NCBI GenBank assembly: GCA_007570915.1
Contig: RKSK01000082.1
Location: 1 to 7,232, forward strand
Reading direction: 5' to 3'
DNA: 7,232 nucleotides
Source: Cenarchaeum sp.
Lineage (GTDB): Archaea > Thermoproteota > Nitrososphaeria > Nitrososphaerales > Nitrosopumilaceae
Of the stretch, positions 4,390 through 7,232 are shown piece after piece. The position numbers and the translations under genes were made by a program. The notes beneath the pieces are model-generated. The model did no database searches, was not told where the DNA came from, and saw only the letters and a list, made by a program, of their open reading frames with translations. Each line of letters starts with the position of its first letter. Position 1 is the first letter of the stretch.

Positions 4390-6429
4390 ATGGAGGTTGT
4401 CCTGCCAGGCGGCGCGGTGGCCACGTCCCCGGTAAGCGCGGCATCTGACGGGTCGGGGCCACACATAAGGAAAAGCGAGTCGCTGTTCAGGGCGGGGGAC
4501 CGCGCCGGGGCGCTGGCGGCGATCGAGGAGGGCGCCGCGGAGCTGCCAGGCGACGCAAGCGTGCGCTCGCAGATGGGCAGGGTGCTCCTGGCGCTTGGCA
4601 GGCCCGCAGACGCCCTTGCCGCGTCAGACAGGGCGGTGTCTCTCGGGCCCGACCGCGCGGACGCCCACGCGGCGCGCTCCATGTGCCTGGCAGCCATGGG
4701 GCGCCACGGCGAGGCGCTCGCGTCAGCAGACGCGGCACTGGCGCTGGATCCCCGCCTGGCCGAGGCGCACACGTGCAGGGGGCTCGCGCTGTCCGCCATG
4801 GGGCGCCACGGCGAGGCCCTGGGCCCGTTCAGCCGCGCAGCGGAGCTTGGCCCTGGCGAGGCCACGGCCCACGCAAACCTCGGGCTTGCGCTGCACGCGC
4901 TGGATCGGCACGGGGCGGCTAGCGCGGCGCTCGGCAACGCGATCAGGCTTGACCCCAAAAACCCCCGGCCCTACCGGATGCGGGCCTCCGCTCGGAGGGA
5001 CGCCGGCGCGCCCGGCGAGGCGCTGCAGGACCTCAGAAGGGCAGCAGAGCTTGACGGGGACGACGCGTCGACGCACCTTGAGATGGGATCCGTGCTTGCC
5101 GGGCTTGGGAGGGGGGAGGAGGCCGAGGCCGCGCTCGGGCGCGCCGCGGAGATGGCGCCCGGCAGCGCCGAGGCCCACAGGCGCAGGGCGATCGTGCTCC
5201 TCGACCTTGGCAGGTACGGAGACGCGATTGAGGCCCTGGACCGCGAGGTCGCGCTGGCCCCGACGCACGAGGCCCACATGCGCAGGGCCCAGGCGCTGGA
5301 AAGGATGGGCCACCTCGAGGAGGCCACGGCCGCGCTTGACTGCGCCATTGCGCTAAACGCGCACGCCTCTCGAGCCCACCTGAAGAGGGGGATCATGCTG
5401 CGCAGGCTGGGAAGGCATGCGGAGGCGCTGGACTCGATGGACCGCGCCCTGGAGCTTGACCCCGGGATGCCCGGCGGCCACCTCGTAAGGGCGTACGCGC
5501 TGGCCGAGACTGGGCGCCCCGCCGAGGCCCTGGAGTCCTTTCGCCGCGCCGAGAAGCTGGAGCCCGGCTGGCCGGGGATCCGCCTGAGCATGGGCAAGGC
5601 GCTCTATGACCTGGGGCGCGACGACGAGGCGCTGGCGGAGTTTGCGCGCGCGGGGGAGGCCGACCCGGCGGGCGCGGGGGCGCACCTCGGCAGGGCGGTC
5701 GTGATGCGCAGGCAGGGTCACCACGGAGAGGCGCGCGACTCGTTTGAGCGCGCCGTGGAGCTGGCGCCGCGCAACGCGCGTGCCCACCTTGGCCTCGGCC
5801 AGGCGCTCATGGATCTTGGCGACGCAGAGGGCGCGCTGGCGGAGTTTGACCGCGTGGCCGAGCTTGACCCGGACGACGCGCTGGTCCACCAGTGCCGTGG
5901 GCAGGCCCTAAGCGCCCTCGGCAGGGACGAGGAGGCGCTGGAGGCGCTGGAGCGCGCGGCGCCCCTGGACCGCGACTGGCACGAGATCCACGTGTGCAGG
6001 GGGGCCACCCTGGCGCGCCTGGGCAGGTTTGCCGAGGCGCTTGACGCGCTAGAGTGGGCAATCAGGATTAACCCGTACAGGGCGGCGTGCCACGCGATGC
6101 GCGGGGCCGTCCTGGTCCAGCTGGGCCGCGACGCCGAGGCGCTGGACTCGTGCGACCACGCGCTGGGGATAGAGCCGGCCAGCGCGGGGGCGCACAGGAC
6201 GCGCGGCGCAGCGCTCTCCGCCATGGGCCGCCACGCCGAGGCCCTGGAGGCGTACGGGCGAGCCGTGGCACTAGACCGCGGTGACGCCACGGCGCACCTC
6301 GGGCGGTGCCACGCGCTGGGCGCGCTTGGCCGCGCCGACGAGGCAAGGGACGCCCTCGAGGCCGCCGCCAGGCTGGATCCGGGGCTGGCTCCGCAGGGCT
6401 GGCCGCCCCCCGCCGGCCCGCCCGCCTAG
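4390..6429 (+). CDS. 19-unit tetratricopeptide (TPR) repeat protein
   Basis: A 679-residue protein with a short N-terminal tail (1-21), 19 consecutive TPR units (about 22-666) and a Pro-rich end (667-679). All units are 34 residues except unit 8, which has 33. Typical units read AEAHTCRGLALSAMGRHGEAL followed by xxxxRAxxLDP. The canonical G8, A20, A27 and P32 positions are well kept, while position 4, usually W, is His in 16 of 19 units. There is no signal peptide, transmembrane helix or added enzymatic domain, so this should be a cytoplasmic protein-binding superhelix. The partner is unknown; the divergent HEPN-like gene is a candidate by position only. The uniform unit length, and near-identical DNA between some units (for example around 4693 and 4795), suggest recent internal duplication. 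The ATG is set by the TATA box 27 nt upstream. The stop overlaps that of the convergent gene. Confidence 0.9.
   Translation: MEVVLPGGAVATSPVSAASDGSGPHIRKSESLFRAGDRAGALAAIEEGAAELPGDASVRSQMGRVLLALGRPADALAASDRAVSLGPDRADAHAARSMCLAAMGRHGEALASADAALALDPRLAEAHTCRGLALSAMGRHGEALGPFSRAAELGPGEATAHANLGLALHALDRHGAASAALGNAIRLDPKNPRPYRMRASARRDAGAPGEALQDLRRAAELDGDDASTHLEMGSVLAGLGRGEEAEAALGRAAEMAPGSAEAHRRRAIVLLDLGRYGDAIEALDREVALAPTHEAHMRRAQALERMGHLEEATAALDCAIALNAHASRAHLKRGIMLRRLGRHAEALDSMDRALELDPGMPGGHLVRAYALAETGRPAEALESFRRAEKLEPGWPGIRLSMGKALYDLGRDDEALAEFARAGEADPAGAGAHLGRAVVMRRQGHHGEARDSFERAVELAPRNARAHLGLGQALMDLGDAEGALAEFDRVAELDPDDALVHQCRGQALSALGRDEEALEALERAAPLDRDWHEIHVCRGATLARLGRFAEALDALEWAIRINPYRAACHAMRGAVLVQLGRDAEALDSCDHALGIEPASAGAHRTRGAALSAMGRHAEALEAYGRAVALDRGDATAHLGRCHALGALGRADEARDALEAAARLDPGLAPQGWPPPAGPPA
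4453..6387 (+). repeat. tandem 102-bp repeat encoding the TPR units
   Basis: Nineteen in-frame repeats of 102 bp (one of 99 bp) correspond to the 19 TPR units. Most pairs are diverged, but gccatggggcgccacggcg recurs exactly 102 to 103 bp apart in units 3 and 4, and a close variant (gccatgggccgccacgccg) returns in unit 18 near 6220. These blocks are where slippage or recombination could change the unit number. Confidence 0.85.
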
Positions 6430-6788
6430 GGCGGAGGCCGCTCCCGGCCGCCTATTGGGGCCGGGCCAATCTCCTGCGCCATCCACAGGTCGCGGTACGC
6501 CATGTAATAGCACTCTTTGAACCGGCTAGGGTGCCTGGCCGCAACGTGCCAGGATGCCGCCGCCCTGCGATGGTACAGTCCCGCGTTGCCGCCATCCATG
6601 GCTATGGCCCGGCCAAGCTCCTTGCGCTCGCGCACGTGGTCCCCGCGGCCGCAGTGTGCCTCGGCCATCCGCACGTGCGCGCTTGCCCCACGGGGTGCAG
6701 CGGCGCGGCCACTGTGGCCGCCGGCTGCGCTTGGTGGCCCGGCGTGCCCCTCCGAACGAGCCGGGCTGCGAGTGCGCTTTGTCGCCAT
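6426..6788 (-). CDS. small TPR-like protein
   Basis: A 120-residue protein. Residues 1-35 are basic and low-complexity, likely disordered. Residues 35-68 form one TPR-like helix pair (ASAHVRMAEAHCGRGD, then ELGRAIAMDGGN), with His at position 4 as in the big TPR gene. A second helical stretch follows, NAGLYHRRAAASWHVA then FKECYYMAYRDLWMAQEIG (90-108). The end is Pro-rich, like the end of the 679-residue TPR protein. It may be a TPR-capping or adaptor protein, or what is left of a longer TPR gene; function unknown. A weak TATA-like word (cctaaac on the minus strand) lies 28 nt before ATG 6788. It converges with the TPR gene, and their stop codons overlap within one CTAG (6426-6429). Confidence 0.6.
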   Translation of the reverse strand: MATKRTRSPARSEGHAGPPSAAGGHSGRAAAPRGASAHVRMAEAHCGRGDHVRERKELGRAIAMDGGNAGLYHRRAAASWHVAARHPSRFKECYYMAYRDLWMAQEIGPAPIGGRERPPP

Positions 6789-6813
6789 CGCCCCTGGCGC
6801 GACTGCGACGAGG

Positions 6814-6820
6814 GTTTAGG
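6814..6820 (-). promoter_or_regulatory. weak TATA-like box of the small TPR-like gene
   Basis: The minus-strand word cctaaac is centred about 28 nt before ATG 6788. It is weaker than the other boxes in the window, but the spacing is the same and it is the only AT-richer word in this short gap. Confidence 0.3.
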
Positions 6821-6844
6821 CGTTGCGCAGGGGCCCGCGCCGCG

Positions 6845-7087
6845 CTAGGGCGACCGGGACGCCAAAAGCCGCGCCTGCTCGCGCAACAGGGCCGCCGCCA
6901 ACCCCACCCGTGACACATGAAACAGATTCGGGAACGCAGTGTCGCCCGTGGCGCACAGCGCGCGGGCCATGCCGCGCCAGCGCAGGAGGGCTACAGGCGA
7001 CAGTCGCCGCATCCCGGTGGTGTCGCCCAGGTTCCTGACCCTGCTGGTGGCATGCGTTGAGTTTGGCGCCCGGTCGTGGCCGGGGCC
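6845..7087 (-). pseudogene. 3' fragment of an unidentified gene, cut at the insertion-sequence boundary
   Basis: An open frame ends at TAG 6845-6847. Its last 65 or so codons look coding: GMRRLSPVALLRWRGMARAL, then FPNLFHVSRVGLAAALLREQ, rich in Leu, Ala and Arg and probably helical. No family recognised. No start codon with a TATA word 27 nt upstream can be found: ATG 7012 has none, and the only longer start (7225) lies inside the transposase 5' repeat. The reading frame runs without a break into the repeat that begins at 7089. The simplest view is a gene whose 5' part was removed or displaced by the IS insertion. It could instead be a small intact gene starting at ATG 7012 (55 codons). Confidence 0.4.
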
Positions 7088-7088
7088 T

Positions 7089-7232
7089 CCTATACCCGCG
7101 ACCACAAGTCCGCCCCCCGCTTCGCGGCCCCTTGGCCCCGGCCCCGCGATCCGGGATTCGCGCAGTTGATCAAGTTTCCCCGACCACGTGGGCATGTTGA
7201 TCGCCACCCGTCCCGCGCGCGGCATGGGCAGA
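7089..7232 (+). mobile_element. IS630-type insertion sequence, 5' end, right copy (inverted)
   Basis: This is the inverted counterpart of 606-749: 144 bp, no gaps, 27 mismatches by direct count. The identical blocks are CCTATACCCGCG at the outer end, CCCGACCACGTG in the middle and GCGCGCGGCATGGGCAGA at the transposase start. It runs off the right edge, where the transposase begins on the plus strand. The mismatches do not favour any codon position (6, 10 and 11 in the open antisense frame), so the upstream part is not conserved as protein. The TATA-like word of the left copy is degraded here (catgtt at 7193-7198). Confidence 0.7.
7224..7232 (+). CDS. start of a second IS630-family transposase (runs off the right edge)
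   Basis: Only three codons are visible, ATG GGC AGA, identical to the first three of the left transposase and preceded by 135 bp of the same upstream sequence. The identity comes wholly from this context. Because the TATA-like word is lost in this copy, expression may be weak. Confidence 0.45.

Noticed and set aside
4723..6290. Several minus-strand frames of 180-210 codons inside the TPR gene
   Set aside because: They mirror the repeat and the strong G/C codon ends of the plus-strand gene; no independent start, promoter or fold.
4453..6387. CRISPR-like or satellite array
   Set aside because: The 102-bp period is in frame with 34-residue TPR units and the repeats are diverged; there are no short identical repeats with unique spacers.
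1..7232. rRNA, tRNA, riboswitch
   Set aside because: No tRNA cloverleaf with a TTCNANNC loop, no rRNA-like conserved blocks and no recognised riboswitch core were seen on either strand.

Overview
The window reads as very GC-rich archaeal DNA. Four of the five complete gene groups start 27 to 28 nt downstream of an AT-rich, TATA-like hexamer to octamer, in a background with almost no other AT-rich words. That is the spacing expected for leaderless archaeal transcripts, and the starts used include GTG and TTG. Arginine AGG codons are common beside CGC, and no bacterial -35/-10 promoter pairs are evident. This fits a high-GC archaeon, perhaps a Nitrososphaerota (Thaumarchaeota) of the Cenarchaeum/sponge-symbiont kind. 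The phylum is inferred; no marker gene, rRNA or tRNA is present to prove it.

Layout, left to right. (1) 1-749: an IS630/Tc1-type transposase gene fragment on the minus strand, with its 5' region and the presumed outer end of the element. (2) 841-1534, minus strand: a possible 37-codon small gene followed by a three-helix membrane protein whose plan recalls the SLATT/Pycsar-effector (PycTM) class. (3) 1566-1813: no convincing gene. (4) 1845-3058, plus strand: a bicistron of a YwgA/Panacea-like soluble protein and a two-helix membrane protein, joined by an ATGA overlap. (5) 3083-4276, minus strand: a 397-residue helical protein with an RN-x4-H motif like HEPN (AbiU2-type) proteins. (6) 4390-6429, plus strand: a 679-residue protein made almost wholly of 19 TPR units, divergent from gene 5 across a 113-bp double promoter. 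(7) 6426-6788, minus strand: a small TPR-like protein convergent with gene 6, the two stops sharing one CTAG. (8) 6845-7087, minus strand: what looks like a truncated gene. (9) 7089-7232: an inverted second copy of the transposase 5' region, with the second transposase starting at the right edge.

The strongest structural result is the pair of 144-bp inverted repeats at 606-749 and 7089-7232. By direct count they align without gaps with 27 mismatches (81% identity), and each ends in the first codons of a transposase that points out of the window. The genes between them are therefore bracketed by two related, diverged insertion-sequence ends.

The cargo is typical of accessory DNA: small membrane proteins paired with a YwgA/Panacea-like protein, a HEPN-like protein and TPR scaffolds. 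A defence or toxin-antitoxin island is a reasonable hypothesis. No nuclease, cyclase or helicase with a clear catalytic signature is present, so joint function is not shown.
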